Source of the DNA: Acetoanaerobium noterae | GTDB taxonomy: Bacteria > Bacillota > Clostridia > Peptostreptococcales > Filifactoraceae | DNA length: 46,567 bases | Direction: 5' to 3' | Assembly: GCF_900168025.1 (NCBI RefSeq) | Contig: NZ_FUYN01000002.1 | Location: 535,386-581,952, forward strand | Shown here: piece by piece, positions 25,472 through 34,784 of the stretch | Numbering within the stretch: position 1 is the stretch's first letter | How the letters are laid out: the number at the start of each line of letters is the position of its first letter | Notes under the pieces: model-generated | Databases searched by the model: none | What the model was told of the DNA's origin: nothing | What the model saw: only the letters and a program-made list of their open reading frames with translations | Made by a program: the position numbers and the translations under genes

Positions 25472-26119
25472 ATGAAGATATTTTTAGATACAGCAAATGT
25501 TGAAGAAATTAGAGAGGCAGCTAGTTGGGGGATTGTAGATGGAGTTACGACAAATCCTTCGCTTGTAGCTAGAGAAAAAAGAGATTTTAATGAAGTAGTT
25601 CAGGAAATATGCTCTATAGTAGACGGCCCTATATCGGCAGAGGTTATATCCCTAGAAGCAGAAAAGATGATTGTAGAAGCTAGAGAGGTAGCTAAAATTC
25701 ATCCAAATGTAGTTGTGAAAATTCCTATGACTGTAGATGGCTTAAAAGCAGTATCTGTGGTTTCAAAGGAAGGCATAAAGACTAATGTTACTTTAGTATT
25801 TTCAGCTAATCAAGCCCTACTTGCTGCTAAAGCAGGAGCTACTTATGTTAGCCCTTTCCTAGGAAGACTAGACGATATAGGAACTGAAGGAATGAATTTG
25901 GTTAGAGATATAGTAGATATATTTGATATTCATGGCTATGATACGGAAGTAATAGCTGCAAGTATTAGAAACCCAATGCATGTTACTGATGCTGCTTTAG
26001 CTGGAGCTCATATTTCAACTATTCCATTTGGAGTTCTAAAGCAAATGACAAAGCATCCTCTTACTGACATCGGAATTGAGAAATTTATGCAAGACTGGGA
26101 AGGCGCATTTGGCAAATAG
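25472..26119 (+). CDS. tal: Transaldolase (short, MipB/FSA-like type)
   Basis: A 215-residue TIM-barrel enzyme of the short transaldolase group. [16 protein letters not shown] with Asp6, [17 protein letters not shown] with Schiff-base K83, [20 protein letters not shown] and [11 protein letters not shown] are all present. It transfers a dihydroxyacetone unit between sugar phosphates in the non-oxidative pentose phosphate pathway; the related fructose-6-phosphate aldolases are hard to separate by eye. AGGAGGAAG lies 17 bp after the SLH gene's stop, so some read-through is possible. Confidence 0.9.
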   Translation: MKIFLDTANVEEIREAASWGIVDGVTTNPSLVAREKRDFNEVVQEICSIVDGPISAEVISLEAEKMIVEAREVAKIHPNVVVKIPMTVDGLKAVSVVSKEGIKTNVTLVFSANQALLAAKAGATYVSPFLGRLDDIGTEGMNLVRDIVDIFDIHGYDTEVIAASIRNPMHVTDAALAGAHISTIPFGVLKQMTKHPLTDIGIEKFMQDWEGAFGK

Positions 26120-26175
26120 GAGTCTAGAAATAAGGCTTTAATATTAAATTCTATAGCTTTAAAATTACTCATAAA

Positions 26176-26238
26176 AAATCCTAGATTATTATCATCTACA
26201 AATAACAGCTTGTAGACATAATCTAGGATTTATTTTTT
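26176..26238. terminator. 56-bp two-part palindrome, copy 1 (convergent junction tal/pncB)
   Basis: Perfect 14-bp outer stem 26176-26189/26218-26231 and 7-bp inner stem TCTACAA (26195-26201)/TTGTAGA (26210-26216). A-rich left and T-rich right flanks make it usable in both directions. The element is shared with 30764 and 33032. Confidence 0.85.
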
Positions 26239-26284
26239 TAGGAAATTGTTTTACAGATTATAATAAGCTTGACTTAAATTCTAG

Positions 26285-27724
26285 CTATTGCTGATCTTTT
26301 TTTCTCATTTCAATAAGCTCGTTTTTAAGCTCCCAAAGCTTTTCTGATAAGTCTACTTTGTATCTTTCGGGAGATGAAATTCTTAAATATTGTGGCCAGA
26401 AAGAATCCTTTTCTTTTTGAGCATATTCTTTTATTTCTTTTACTTTATATCTATTAGTAGCAAGCTTGCCATCTACAAACAAAGGCTCAAGCAAATCTTT
26501 TGTATAGTAGTTGTAGAAAATCTTAGTTTTCCAAGTGTAAACTGGATGGAAGACTTTTAGGGGCTTTGATTCATCAATAGTCTCATCAGCAAGCATCATA
26601 AGGTCAGCTTCAGCTTTGTTTGTAGTTTTATTGTAAATTCTAACTACTCTTTTATAACCTGGATTATTTATTTTTTGAGGATCTTCAGATAGCTTAATTT
26701 TAGGCACTAGCTCACCATTTTCCATGGCTGCACTTAGCTTATATACACCACCAAGTGACGGCCAGTCGCTAGAAGTTATTAGCTTTGTTCCTACTCCCCA
26801 GATGTCGATTTTAGCACCTTGTGATTTTAAAGTGGATATAGCATATTCATCTAGGTCGTTAGATGCTGTTATCTTGACATTAGGATATCCAGCGTCATCC
26901 AAGATTTTTCTTATTTCCTTAGAAAGATATTCTAAATCACCAGAGTCTATTCTAACGCCCAGTGGCTCATGACCATTTGCTCTTAACTCGTCAAAAACCT
27001 TTATAGCATTAGGAAGTCCGCTTTCTAGAGTGTTGTAGGTGTCGATAAGCAGCATGGTTTTGTCTGGGTAGGTAGTTGCATACGCTCTAAATGCTTCTAG
27101 CTCTGTTGGGAATTTTTGTACCCAGCTATGAGCATGAGTTCCAAGTATAGGAAGCTCAAATTCTTGACCAGTAAGGACGTTTGAAGTTCCTACACATCCA
27201 CCTATTACAGCAGCTCTAGCGCCATAAAGACCAGCATCTGGTCCTTGAGCACGTCTTAGCCCAAATTCCATAACAGGGTCACCGTTTGCACTGTAGCATA
27301 CTCTAGAGGCTTTTGTTGCTATAAGCGATTGGAAATTAACCATATTTAGTATAGCTGTTTCTATTAATTGAGCTTCTACAGCAGGAGCTTTTACTCTTAC
27401 TATAGGCTCATTAGGAAACATTATAGTACCTTCTCTTACTGCATATATTTCTCCTGTAAACTTAAAGTTAATAAGATAGCTTAAGAAATCTTCTCCAAAC
27501 AAATTCAAGCTTCTAAGGTAGTCTATATCTTCCTCAGAAAATTTTAGGTTTTCGATGTAATCGATTACCTGCTCTATGCCAGCGATTATAGTGTAACCTC
27601 CAGAGCTTGGGTTTTTTCTGAAAAACATATCGAATACTAGAATATCTTCATGAATATTGGATTTAAAATATCCATTCATCATAGTTAGCTGATATAAATC
27701 TGTCAGCATTGTCAAATTTCTCAT
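26285..27724 (-). CDS. pncB: Nicotinate phosphoribosyltransferase
   Basis: A 479-residue enzyme with the PncB opening LTMLTDLYQLTMMNGYF and FRKNPSSGGY, then EFGLRRAQGPDAG, GTHAHSWVQ (with the His phosphorylated or binding phosphate in the family) and the TASNDLDEY and WGVGTKLITS segments. It converts nicotinate and PRPP to nicotinate mononucleotide, coupled to ATP hydrolysis, in NAD salvage. The length fits the bacterial long form. AAAGGACG precedes the ATG. It is a single gene. An AGACAC/GTGTCT pair lies upstream at 27775 and 27811, but I cannot assign a regulator. Confidence 0.93.
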   Translation of the reverse strand: MRNLTMLTDLYQLTMMNGYFKSNIHEDILVFDMFFRKNPSSGGYTIIAGIEQVIDYIENLKFSEEDIDYLRSLNLFGEDFLSYLINFKFTGEIYAVREGTIMFPNEPIVRVKAPAVEAQLIETAILNMVNFQSLIATKASRVCYSANGDPVMEFGLRRAQGPDAGLYGARAAVIGGCVGTSNVLTGQEFELPILGTHAHSWVQKFPTELEAFRAYATTYPDKTMLLIDTYNTLESGLPNAIKVFDELRANGHEPLGVRIDSGDLEYLSKEIRKILDDAGYPNVKITASNDLDEYAISTLKSQGAKIDIWGVGTKLITSSDWPSLGGVYKLSAAMENGELVPKIKLSEDPQKINNPGYKRVVRIYNKTTNKAEADLMMLADETIDESKPLKVFHPVYTWKTKIFYNYYTKDLLEPLFVDGKLATNRYKVKEIKEYAQKEKDSFWPQYLRISSPERYKVDLSEKLWELKNELIEMRKKDQQ

Positions 27725-27944
27725 ATGATAAACACGTCCTTTAGATTATTATGTTAAAACATGATTCATATAAAAGACACCATAACTATAATATTATTAA
27801 TTAAGCTAGAGTGTCTGAATTTAATAGTACATAATCTAATTTTATCAGTATTTAGAATAAAGACAACCTTAAAATCAATTGTTTATTCTTTAACGATAAA
27901 TTGGCTTTAAATAAGGCTTTAGAGCTTAATTAACTAGGCTTTGA

Positions 27945-27973
27945 TTGACATAAATTTTTGGTTATTGTATGAT
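27945..27973 (+). promoter_or_regulatory. Promoter of metG-tatD
   Basis: Perfect -35 TTGACA at 27945-27950, a 17-bp spacer and TATGAT at 27968-27973. The leader is only about 30 nt, too short for a T-box. Confidence 0.8.
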
Positions 27974-28009
27974 AATTTTTATATACTTTAAATGATGGGA
28001 GTGATTGTT

Positions 28010-29965
28010 TTGTCAAATAAAACCTTTTATGTAACGACACCTATATACTACCCGAGCGGAAGACTTCATATAGGTCATACCTATACTACAGTAGCAGCTG
28101 ATGCTATTGCTAGATATAAGAGATTTACAGGCTTTGATGTACGTTTTTTAACTGGAACTGATGAGCATGGAGAAAAAATCCAAAAGACAGCTGCTGAAAA
28201 GAAAATGATGCCGAAGGATTACCTTGACGGCATGATAGAGGATATAAAGAAACTATGGGAAACTATGGAAATCTCCTATGATGATTTTATAAGAACTACA
28301 GATGAGAGACATGAAAAAGCAGTTCAAAAGATTTTTCAAAAGCTTTACGATAAAGGAGATATTTATCTAGGAGAATATGAAGGCTGGTACTGTATTCCTT
28401 GTGAGAGTCTATGGACAGACACACAGGTAGGCGAAGAGCACCTTTGCCCAGATTGTAAAAGAGAGGTTCAAAAGAAAAAGGAAAGCTCTTATTTTTTTAA
28501 ATTATCAAAATACCAACAGCCACTAGTTGATTATTATAATTCTCATCCAGATTTTTGTTTTCCTGAGTCAAGAAAAAATGAGATGCTAAACAACTTCATA
28601 AATGCTGGGCTAGATGATTTATCAGTATCTAGAACTACATTTGACTGGGGAATAAAAGTGCCTTTTGACGACAAGCATGTTATTTATGTGTGGATAGATG
28701 CACTTTGCAACTATATTACTGCACTTGGATATCTTTCTGAAGATGAAAGTCTTATGGAAAAATACTGGCCTGCTAATATGCAAATAGTAGGAAAAGAAAT
28801 AGTACGTTTTCATACTATAATTTGGCCAGCGCTACTTATGGCTTTAGATCTTCCTCTTCCAGACAAGGTGTATGGACATGGCTGGATACTTTTCTCAGAA
28901 GATAAGATGAGTAAATCAAAAGGAAACATTGTTTATCCTGAGCCTATAATTGAAAGATATGGGATAGATGCTCTTAAGTACTTCCTTCTTAAAGAGTTTA
29001 CTTTTGGGCAGGATGGTAACTACACAAATAGAAACTTTTTAACTCGTATAAATTCTGACCTAGTAAATGACCTTGGGAATCTGCTTTCTAGAACAGTATC
29101 TATGATAGAAAAATACAATGACAGCATAGTTCCAGAGCCAAAGGTATTTGACTCAGTTCATGCTGAGCTAAAAAAGGTTGCAGAGTCTATGCCAGCTAAA
29201 GTCGACGATGCAATGAACAGAATGCAGTTTAATGAAGCACTAGAGGAAATTTGGAAGGTAGTAAGAAGAAGCAATAAATATGTGGATGAAACTATGCCAT
29301 GGGTACTTGCTAAGGATGAAACTAAAAAAGACGAGCTTGATACTGTTTTATACAACCTAGCAGAAGCATTAAGACTTGTAACAGTTATGATAAGCCCACT
29401 GCTTCATATAACTGCTAAAAAAATATTTGAGCAGCTTTCTGCTGGTGAAGAGATTAGAACTTATGAAAGCGCTCTTAGCTTTGGAGGCTTAAAGCCAGGA
29501 ACAAAGGTTGCAAAAGGAGAGATACTTTTCCCTAGACTAGATATTGAAAAAGAGCTAGAGGTTATGGAAAGTATGTTTAAACCTAAAACTGAGGAGCCTG
29601 TAAAGGATGAAGCAGAAACTAAGGAAATCATTCACAAGGACGAAATAACTATAGATGATTTTGCTAAGATGGAGCTAAGAGTAGGTAAGGTCCTAGAAGC
29701 ATCTAAGCATCCAAAAGCAGATAGACTTCTTGTATTTAAGATTCAGGTAGGCTCTGAAATAAGACAGATAGTTTCTGGAATAGCTAAGTTTTATGATCCA
29801 AAAGATTTAATAGGAAGAAATGTAGTAATAGTAGCTAATCTAAAGCCTGTAAATCTTAGAGGAGTAGAGTCTCAGGGAATGATACTTTCTGCTGCTACAG
29901 ATGACGATTCTAAGCTAGTAGTAATTCAAGCAGAAGGTATAGAAGATGGAGTAGAGGTAAGATAA
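28010..29965 (+). CDS. metG: Methionyl-tRNA synthetase
   Basis: A 651-residue class I synthetase. HIGH is at residues 20-23 (SGRLHIGHTYTT), a zinc CxxC-CxxC pair follows (CIPC and CPDC), then the KMSKS loop at 299-303 in DKMSKSKGN. The helical anticodon domain is followed by a C-terminal Trbp111-like tRNA-binding domain (about residues 545-651, ITIDDFAKMELRVGKVLEASKHP onward) that supports dimerisation. I start at TTG 28010, with GGGAG upstream; ATG 27992 lacks a ribosome site and would add six residues. tatD follows directly after the stop codon, as in many Bacillota. Confidence 0.93.
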   Translation: MSNKTFYVTTPIYYPSGRLHIGHTYTTVAADAIARYKRFTGFDVRFLTGTDEHGEKIQKTAAEKKMMPKDYLDGMIEDIKKLWETMEISYDDFIRTTDERHEKAVQKIFQKLYDKGDIYLGEYEGWYCIPCESLWTDTQVGEEHLCPDCKREVQKKKESSYFFKLSKYQQPLVDYYNSHPDFCFPESRKNEMLNNFINAGLDDLSVSRTTFDWGIKVPFDDKHVIYVWIDALCNYITALGYLSEDESLMEKYWPANMQIVGKEIVRFHTIIWPALLMALDLPLPDKVYGHGWILFSEDKMSKSKGNIVYPEPIIERYGIDALKYFLLKEFTFGQDGNYTNRNFLTRINSDLVNDLGNLLSRTVSMIEKYNDSIVPEPKVFDSVHAELKKVAESMPAKVDDAMNRMQFNEALEEIWKVVRRSNKYVDETMPWVLAKDETKKDELDTVLYNLAEALRLVTVMISPLLHITAKKIFEQLSAGEEIRTYESALSFGGLKPGTKVAKGEILFPRLDIEKELEVMESMFKPKTEEPVKDEAETKEIIHKDEITIDDFAKMELRVGKVLEASKHPKADRLLVFKIQVGSEIRQIVSGIAKFYDPKDLIGRNVVIVANLKPVNLRGVESQGMILSAATDDDSKLVVIQAEGIEDGVEVR

Positions 29966-30736
29966 ATGAAACTTTTTGATACACATGCACATTTGGATGA
30001 TGAGAGATTTGACGAAGATAGAGAGCTTTTAATCGAAAAATTAAAAGAAGAAAATGTATCGCTTGTTGTCAATCCAGGAGCAGATATGAAAACCTCAAGA
30101 GCGGCTATAAAGCTAGCAGAGAAATATGATTTTATTTATGCTGCTGTGGGGATTCATCCTCATGATGTAAAGGATATAAAAGAAGAAGATTTGATAGAGC
30201 TTGAGCAGATGGCAAAGCACGAAAAGGTGGTTGCTATAGGCGAAATCGGACTGGATTATTATTATGATAATTCTCCTAGAGAGCTCCAAAGAGAGTTTTT
30301 TATAAAGCAGATTGAGCTTGCAAATAAAGTAAATCTACCTATAATAATTCACTCTAGAGATGCATCTATGGAGACCTATGAGATTTTAAAGGAATATAAA
30401 AAGGATATAGGATGCGTGCTTCATTGCTTTAGTCAAAGCATGGAAATGGCTGAGCTTTATCTTAAGCTAGGCTGTCATCTTTCCTTTGCTGGTCCTCTTA
30501 CCTTTAAAAAGAGCCACAAGCTAAAAGAGGTTGCTAGAAATATGCCACTAGATAAGATTTTCATAGAAACAGATGCACCATATCTTACTCCGGAACCATT
30601 TAGAGGAAGACGAAATGACCCAGCTAAAGTTAAATATGTAGCAGAAGAGTTATCTAATCTAAGAGCAATATCAGTGGATAAAATAGCTGAGATTACTATG
30701 GAAAACGCCATTAAGTTTTTTAATTTAAGTTTGTAA
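29966..30736 (+). CDS. tatD: TatD family metal-dependent hydrolase
   Basis: A 256-residue TIM-barrel metal hydrolase. DTHAHLDD supplies two His ligands, VAIGEIGLDYYYD the bridging Glu, PIIIHSRDA and GCVLHCFSQS further His ligands, and FIETDAPYLTPEPFRG the catalytic Asp segment. TatD proteins are 3'-5' DNases acting in repair and nuclear-type DNA processing. The ATG abuts the metG stop codon, so translation is coupled. The 56-bp palindrome at 30764 terminates the unit. Confidence 0.92.
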   Translation: MKLFDTHAHLDDERFDEDRELLIEKLKEENVSLVVNPGADMKTSRAAIKLAEKYDFIYAAVGIHPHDVKDIKEEDLIELEQMAKHEKVVAIGEIGLDYYYDNSPRELQREFFIKQIELANKVNLPIIIHSRDASMETYEILKEYKKDIGCVLHCFSQSMEMAELYLKLGCHLSFAGPLTFKKSHKLKEVARNMPLDKIFIETDAPYLTPEPFRGRRNDPAKVKYVAEELSNLRAISVDKIAEITMENAIKFFNLSL

Positions 30737-30763
30737 AAATAGCTGCAATATTTACACAACAAT

Positions 30764-30821
30764 AAATCCTAGATTATCATCATCTACAAACTTTATTTGT
30801 AGTGAGTAATCTAGGATTTTT
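30764..30821. terminator. 56-bp two-part palindrome, copy 2 (convergent junction tatD/minus-strand gene)
   Basis: Perfect 13-bp outer stem 30764-30776/30807-30819 and inner CTACAAA (30784-30790)/TTTGTAG (30796-30802), followed by Ts. The outer arms equal those of the 26176 copy, while the loops differ. Confidence 0.85.
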
Positions 30822-30907
30822 AATTATGACTTTGCATAAGCTTACTAAGCAATTTTTATGCTATTTTTCAGACCTGAAGTTCAATTTGATTTTGTTATTT
30901 TTTAATA

Positions 30908-31390
30908 TTAATAAACTTTGATTTTATCAGGATTGTATTTTTCAATTATACTGACGATTTTATCCTTGTCATCGCTAGGGTTTTCTACGATTAATATGAG
31001 CTCTCCACGTTCTTCTTTAAAAGACTCGCTCTTTTTGGAGAGTTTGTCGGTTGCAGAAAGAACAAATAAACCTATTAAGCTTCCTGCAGCAGCACTAGCT
31101 ATAACTATAAAGAGAATTCCTGCAAAGGTGCTCATAGAGGAAAATAAATCCACCTCTACAGCCACAGCAAAAGCAACCCCAATTAGAAGTCCTAAAAAAC
31201 CTCCAACCTTTGTGCTTATTCTAGATTTCTGCGCTTGTACTTGGGCAAAGTGGGTGTCATTAGTAGCTTCCTTATACTCATGCTGGGCTACAGTATAGAC
31301 ACGAGTGCTTTGTTTGATATTCTTTTTCACATCGAGCATGCAGTTGTGAGCTGATTTGTTATCATTGAAAAATGCTAGAATGCTAGGCAT
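30908..31390 (-). CDS. Two-helix membrane protein, general-stress-protein-like
   Basis: A 160-residue protein. The N-terminal cytoplasmic part begins PSILAFFNDNKSAHNCMLDVKKN, recalling the YflT/general stress protein 17M outline. Two Gly/Ala-rich transmembrane helices (about residues 65-85 and 90-115) follow, with GGFLGLLIGVAFA and AAAGSLIGLFV glycine-zipper spacing. A C-terminal soluble strand-helix unit ends in DKIVSIIEKYNPDKIKVY. Function unknown. ATG 31390 is chosen because AGGAGG lies 7-8 nt upstream; the longer GTG form at 31399 would begin inside that ribosome site. Confidence 0.65.
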   Translation of the reverse strand: MPSILAFFNDNKSAHNCMLDVKKNIKQSTRVYTVAQHEYKEATNDTHFAQVQAQKSRISTKVGGFLGLLIGVAFAVAVEVDLFSSMSTFAGILFIVIASAAAGSLIGLFVLSATDKLSKKSESFKEERGELILIVENPSDDKDKIVSIIEKYNPDKIKVY

Positions 31391-31554
31391 AATATGCACC
31401 TCCTCTTAATCTGTTAATTATATACCCCAAAAAATGTAAAATAACGCAGTGCACAAATTTATTTCTAATAATAAAAATTTGCCTCTATCTTTCTGTCGTG
31501 ATATTATGATTAATGCGATAAAATATTATATAGAGTGTATAAAGGATTGAGATA

Positions 31555-32100
31555 ATGATTAAAGAAGTAATAGTTGTAGAAGGCAAAGATGACATCTCAG
31601 CAGTAAAAAAAGCTGTAGATGCTGAAGTTATAGCTACAAATGGATACGGCTTTCCAAAAGGAGTAGTTGAAAGAATAATAAAGGCTCACAAGGAAAGAGG
31701 CATAATAGTTCTTACTGACCCAGACTATGCTGGAGAGCGGATAAGAGATAAAATAACAAAGCTAGTAGGAAATTGCAAGCATGCCTTTATATCAAAGGAA
31801 GCCGGACTGAAAAATGACGATGTAGGTGTGGAAAATGCTTCACCAGAGAGCATAATACTGGCTCTTGAAAAAGCTAGATATGAAGAAGTGGATAAGAGAA
31901 ATGAATTTACTCAGGCCGATATGCTAAGTTATGACTTAGTAGGAATGGAAAATGCCAGCTTTAGAAGAGATGTACTTGGAAAAAAGCTAGGAATAGGCTA
32001 TTGTAATGCAAAGCAGTTTTTAAACAGGCTCAATAACTATGGTATTGAAAGAGAAGAATTTGAAGCGGCATTAAAGGAGCTGGAAATAGATAATGAATAA
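31555..32100 (+). CDS. rnmV: Ribonuclease M5
   Basis: A 181-residue protein with an N-terminal Toprim domain: catalytic E9 in VVEGKDD and the D55-x-D57 pair in LTDPDYAGERIRD. The C-terminal half matches the RNase M5 family. It matures the 5S rRNA precursor in Bacillota. It overlaps rsmA by 8 bp, the usual rnmV-rsmA arrangement, so both rRNA maturation enzymes are made together. Confidence 0.92.
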   Translation: MIKEVIVVEGKDDISAVKKAVDAEVIATNGYGFPKGVVERIIKAHKERGIIVLTDPDYAGERIRDKITKLVGNCKHAFISKEAGLKNDDVGVENASPESIILALEKARYEEVDKRNEFTQADMLSYDLVGMENASFRRDVLGKKLGIGYCNAKQFLNRLNNYGIEREEFEAALKELEIDNE

Positions 32101-32962
32101 TTTAGCCTCGCATAAAATTACAAAAGATATAGTAAGTAAATACGGGTTTAGATTTACTAAGTCTCTAGGACAGAATTTTCTAGTCGATGAGCATGTACTG
32201 AGCCAAATAGTTGATAGCGCAGAAATAGATAGCGAAGATACTGTAATAGAAATTGGACCAGGGATAGGAACGCTTACTAGAGAGCTGTCATATAGAGCAA
32301 AGCAGGTTATAAGTATAGAAATAGACAAGAACTTAATACCTATACTAAGTGAAACTCTCGCTGATAGAGATAATATTAAGATAATAAATCAGGATATACT
32401 CAAAACTGATTTGCATGAGCTAGTAAATGAATTTTCGCCAAATAGGAAGGTGAAGGTAGTTGCTAACCTGCCATATTATATTACGACTCCTATAATAATG
32501 AGATTCCTAGAAGAAAAAGTTCCACTTAAAACCATGGTTATTATGATTCAAAAGGAAGTTGCAAATAGAATAAACGCTGTGCCTAGCACAAAGGATTATG
32601 GCTCTCTTTCTGTAGCCGTTCAGTATTATTGTGATACTGATATCGTTGCAAAAGCTCCAAAAGGAGCATTTATCCCAGAGCCAGGCGTAGACTCAGCTGT
32701 TATCAAGCTAGAGGTCAAAGAGGATAAAGGGATAGAGCTTATAAATGAAGATTTATTTTTTGAAGTAGTAAAAGCTGCATTTTCAAAAAGAAGAAAAACT
32801 CTTCTTAATGCACTTTCGACCTTTGGAAGCATAGGGGGAAAGCAAGAAGCAAAAATGGCATTAGAAATTGCTAACATAGACGCTCAGCTTAGAGGTGAAA
32901 CTCTTGATATGAAGCAGTTTGCTTCACTTGCAAATGCCTATGCAAAGGTACTAAATAAATAG
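32093..32962 (+). CDS. rsmA: 16S rRNA dimethyladenosine transferase (KsgA)
   Basis: A 289-residue SAM-dependent methyltransferase. FTKSLGQNFLVDEHVL precedes the SAM motif IEIGPGIGTLTREL, and the catalytic NLPYYITTPII motif and C-terminal helical domain are present. It dimethylates two adjacent adenines in helix 45 of 16S rRNA. It is coupled to rnmV by overlap and terminated by the palindrome at 33032. Confidence 0.94.
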   Translation: MNNLASHKITKDIVSKYGFRFTKSLGQNFLVDEHVLSQIVDSAEIDSEDTVIEIGPGIGTLTRELSYRAKQVISIEIDKNLIPILSETLADRDNIKIINQDILKTDLHELVNEFSPNRKVKVVANLPYYITTPIIMRFLEEKVPLKTMVIMIQKEVANRINAVPSTKDYGSLSVAVQYYCDTDIVAKAPKGAFIPEPGVDSAVIKLEVKEDKGIELINEDLFFEVVKAAFSKRRKTLLNALSTFGSIGGKQEAKMALEIANIDAQLRGETLDMKQFASLANAYAKVLNK

Positions 32963-33031
32963 GAAAGATACAATAAAAGAAAATAAAGTATTATTTATAG
33001 ATTAAGAAGTGTGTTTAATACACAATAAAAT

Positions 33032-33090
33032 AAATCCTAGCATATTCAGATTTACAAAATGTAAATTCTCAGTATATGTTAGGATTTTTA
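33032..33090. terminator. 56-bp two-part palindrome, copy 3 (convergent junction rsmA/murC)
   Basis: Outer stem 33032-33045/33074-33087 (14 bp with one G-T pair) and an inner TTTAC/GTAAA stem. Same length, same AAATCCTA and TAGGATTT ends, and same architecture as the copies at 26176 and 30764, with more divergent internal sequence. Confidence 0.8.
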
Positions 33091-33172
33091 ATTTATTTTG
33101 ATTTATAAATTATATTAAAGGGATTTTTGATTTTTTATATCAATTTTTTTATGCTTGAGATATTTATTAACG

Positions 33173-34534
33173 TTATGAATTTGTTTTATGAAGCAATGAT
33201 TCTCCTAGAGTGTACACATCTCCAGCGCCTATAGTAAATACTATGTCTTCAGGCTCAAGGACAGAACCTAGATAGTTTTGAACTTCATCTAGTGAACCTA
33301 TGTAGAGTGCATCCTTTCCAGATTTCTTTATAGCTTCGACCAAATCCTTTGAGTGGATATTGCCAGGATCCTTTTCTCTAGATGCATAGATATCAGAGAT
33401 GATAACTACATCTGAATCGTTAAAGCTAACTGCAAACCTATCTAGAAGCTCTTTAGTTCTAGTATAGGTGTGGGGCTGGAAAACAGTATAAAGAACATGG
33501 TGCTTAATCATCTTAGCAGCGCTTAGAGTAGCGGCAACTTCAGTAGGGTGATGAGCATAATCGTCATAAACTTTGATTCCGTTTACTTCACCTTTATATT
33601 CAAATCTTCTGCCAACACCAGTATAGGATTCTATACCAGTTTTTATTGCATCAAGTGGAAGCTTGCTTACATAAGCAGATAGTATAGCTGCTGTAGCATT
33701 GAGGACGTTGTGCTTTCCAGGCACTTGCAAAGTGAATCTGCCTATGAATTTATCATCCATAGATAGAGAAAAAGTTGCATATCCTGATGAATTATAAACC
33801 TCATCGTGAATTATTGCCTGACAATTTTCATTTCTTCCAAAATATATTTTAGTTTTATCTACATCTTTCAAAGCATTAAGTATATTTTCGTCATCTCCGT
33901 TTGCAATTACAAAGCCATCAGGCTTTACCTGAGATGCAAACTTTGCGAAGGAAGCTTCGATTTGTTCTAAACCTGAAAAATAATCTAAATGGTCTTCCTC
34001 TACATTTAAAATAATTGCTATTTTAGGATAAAATTTTAAGAAGCTGTCCACATATTCACAGGCTTCAGTTATAAAAACCTCCGAGTTACCTATTCTGACA
34101 TTTCCATCGATGACACTTAGATTTCCACCGACTAAAACTGTAGGATCCTCGTCGTTTGCGTTAAAAACAACAGTTGTCATTGAGGTAGTGGTTGTTTTGC
34201 CATGAGTTCCTGAGATAGCAATAGAATTTTCATATTTTTTCATGATATCGCCTAAAAATTGAGCTCTATCAATTATGTTTAATTTTAAACGTCTTGCTTT
34301 TGCAAGCTCGGGATTATCTTCCTTTACAGCAGCTGTATAAACTACTAAATCTATATCTTCACTTAATTGTGACTCGTCATGTCCTATGTAAATAGTAGCG
34401 CCCTCGTTAATAAGCTTTTGCAAAATTGGACTCATGGATTTGTCTGAGCCTGACACCTCGTACCCTAAGTTAATACAGACGTGAGCAAGTCCGCTCATGC
34501 TGATACCGCCGATTCCTATAAAATGTATCTTCAT
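33173..34534 (-). CDS. murC: UDP-N-acetylmuramate-L-alanine ligase
   Basis: A 453-residue Mur ligase. The N-terminal Rossmann motif FIGIGGISMSGLA binds UDP-MurNAc, GTHGKTTTT (residues 109-117) is the ATP loop, and the EACEYVDSFLKFYP, NVEEDHLDYF and DDYAHHPTEV segments are MurC-specific. It adds the first stem-peptide residue to the peptidoglycan precursor in the cytoplasm. It is transcribed alone on the minus strand and divergent from purR. A moderate AAGGAG-type site precedes the ATG. Confidence 0.95.
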   Translation of the reverse strand: MKIHFIGIGGISMSGLAHVCINLGYEVSGSDKSMSPILQKLINEGATIYIGHDESQLSEDIDLVVYTAAVKEDNPELAKARRLKLNIIDRAQFLGDIMKKYENSIAISGTHGKTTTTSMTTVVFNANDEDPTVLVGGNLSVIDGNVRIGNSEVFITEACEYVDSFLKFYPKIAIILNVEEDHLDYFSGLEQIEASFAKFASQVKPDGFVIANGDDENILNALKDVDKTKIYFGRNENCQAIIHDEVYNSSGYATFSLSMDDKFIGRFTLQVPGKHNVLNATAAILSAYVSKLPLDAIKTGIESYTGVGRRFEYKGEVNGIKVYDDYAHHPTEVAATLSAAKMIKHHVLYTVFQPHTYTRTKELLDRFAVSFNDSDVVIISDIYASREKDPGNIHSKDLVEAIKKSGKDALYIGSLDEVQNYLGSVLEPEDIVFTIGAGDVYTLGESLLHKTNS

Positions 34535-34691
34535 ATATTGGCAACTCCTTAAAATTATAAAATATAATTTAAGATATAATTATACTTCTAAATGCAATAT
34601 AAATCAATAATCTTAAAATCCTTAATGAGTATATCACAAAATAACATTTTTTTCTTAGAAAATTGCAAAATGCATCTTTTAAAAAACAAAC

Positions 34692-34765
34692 ATCCGTGGT
34701 ATATTTATGGTTAAATGTACGGATTATATAAAATATATACCGTGTTTTCTCATATTTAATCGGAT
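34692..34765. promoter_or_regulatory. PurBox-like operator region upstream of purR
   Basis: Four CCG-centred motifs in alternating orientation: CCG at 34694, CGG at 34720, CCG at 34740 and CGG at 34761. They form two inverted pairs with AT-rich flanks. The 34720 motif (minus strand) matches about 11 of 13 positions of the Bacillus PurBox consensus, by my own alignment. Spacing within each pair is shorter than in Bacillus. Confidence 0.4.
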
Positions 34766-34784
34766 TTTTAAAGGAGCTTAATAT

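Noticed and set aside
27775-27816. AGACAC/GTGTCT inverted pair upstream of pncB as a NAD-regulator operator
   Set aside because: The arms are only 6 bp and 30 bp apart in AT-rich DNA, and I cannot match a known operator with confidence.
27725-28009. T-box or other riboswitch upstream of metG
   Set aside because: The strong promoter at 27945-27973 leaves a leader of only about 30 nt, and no T-box motif or terminator is visible.
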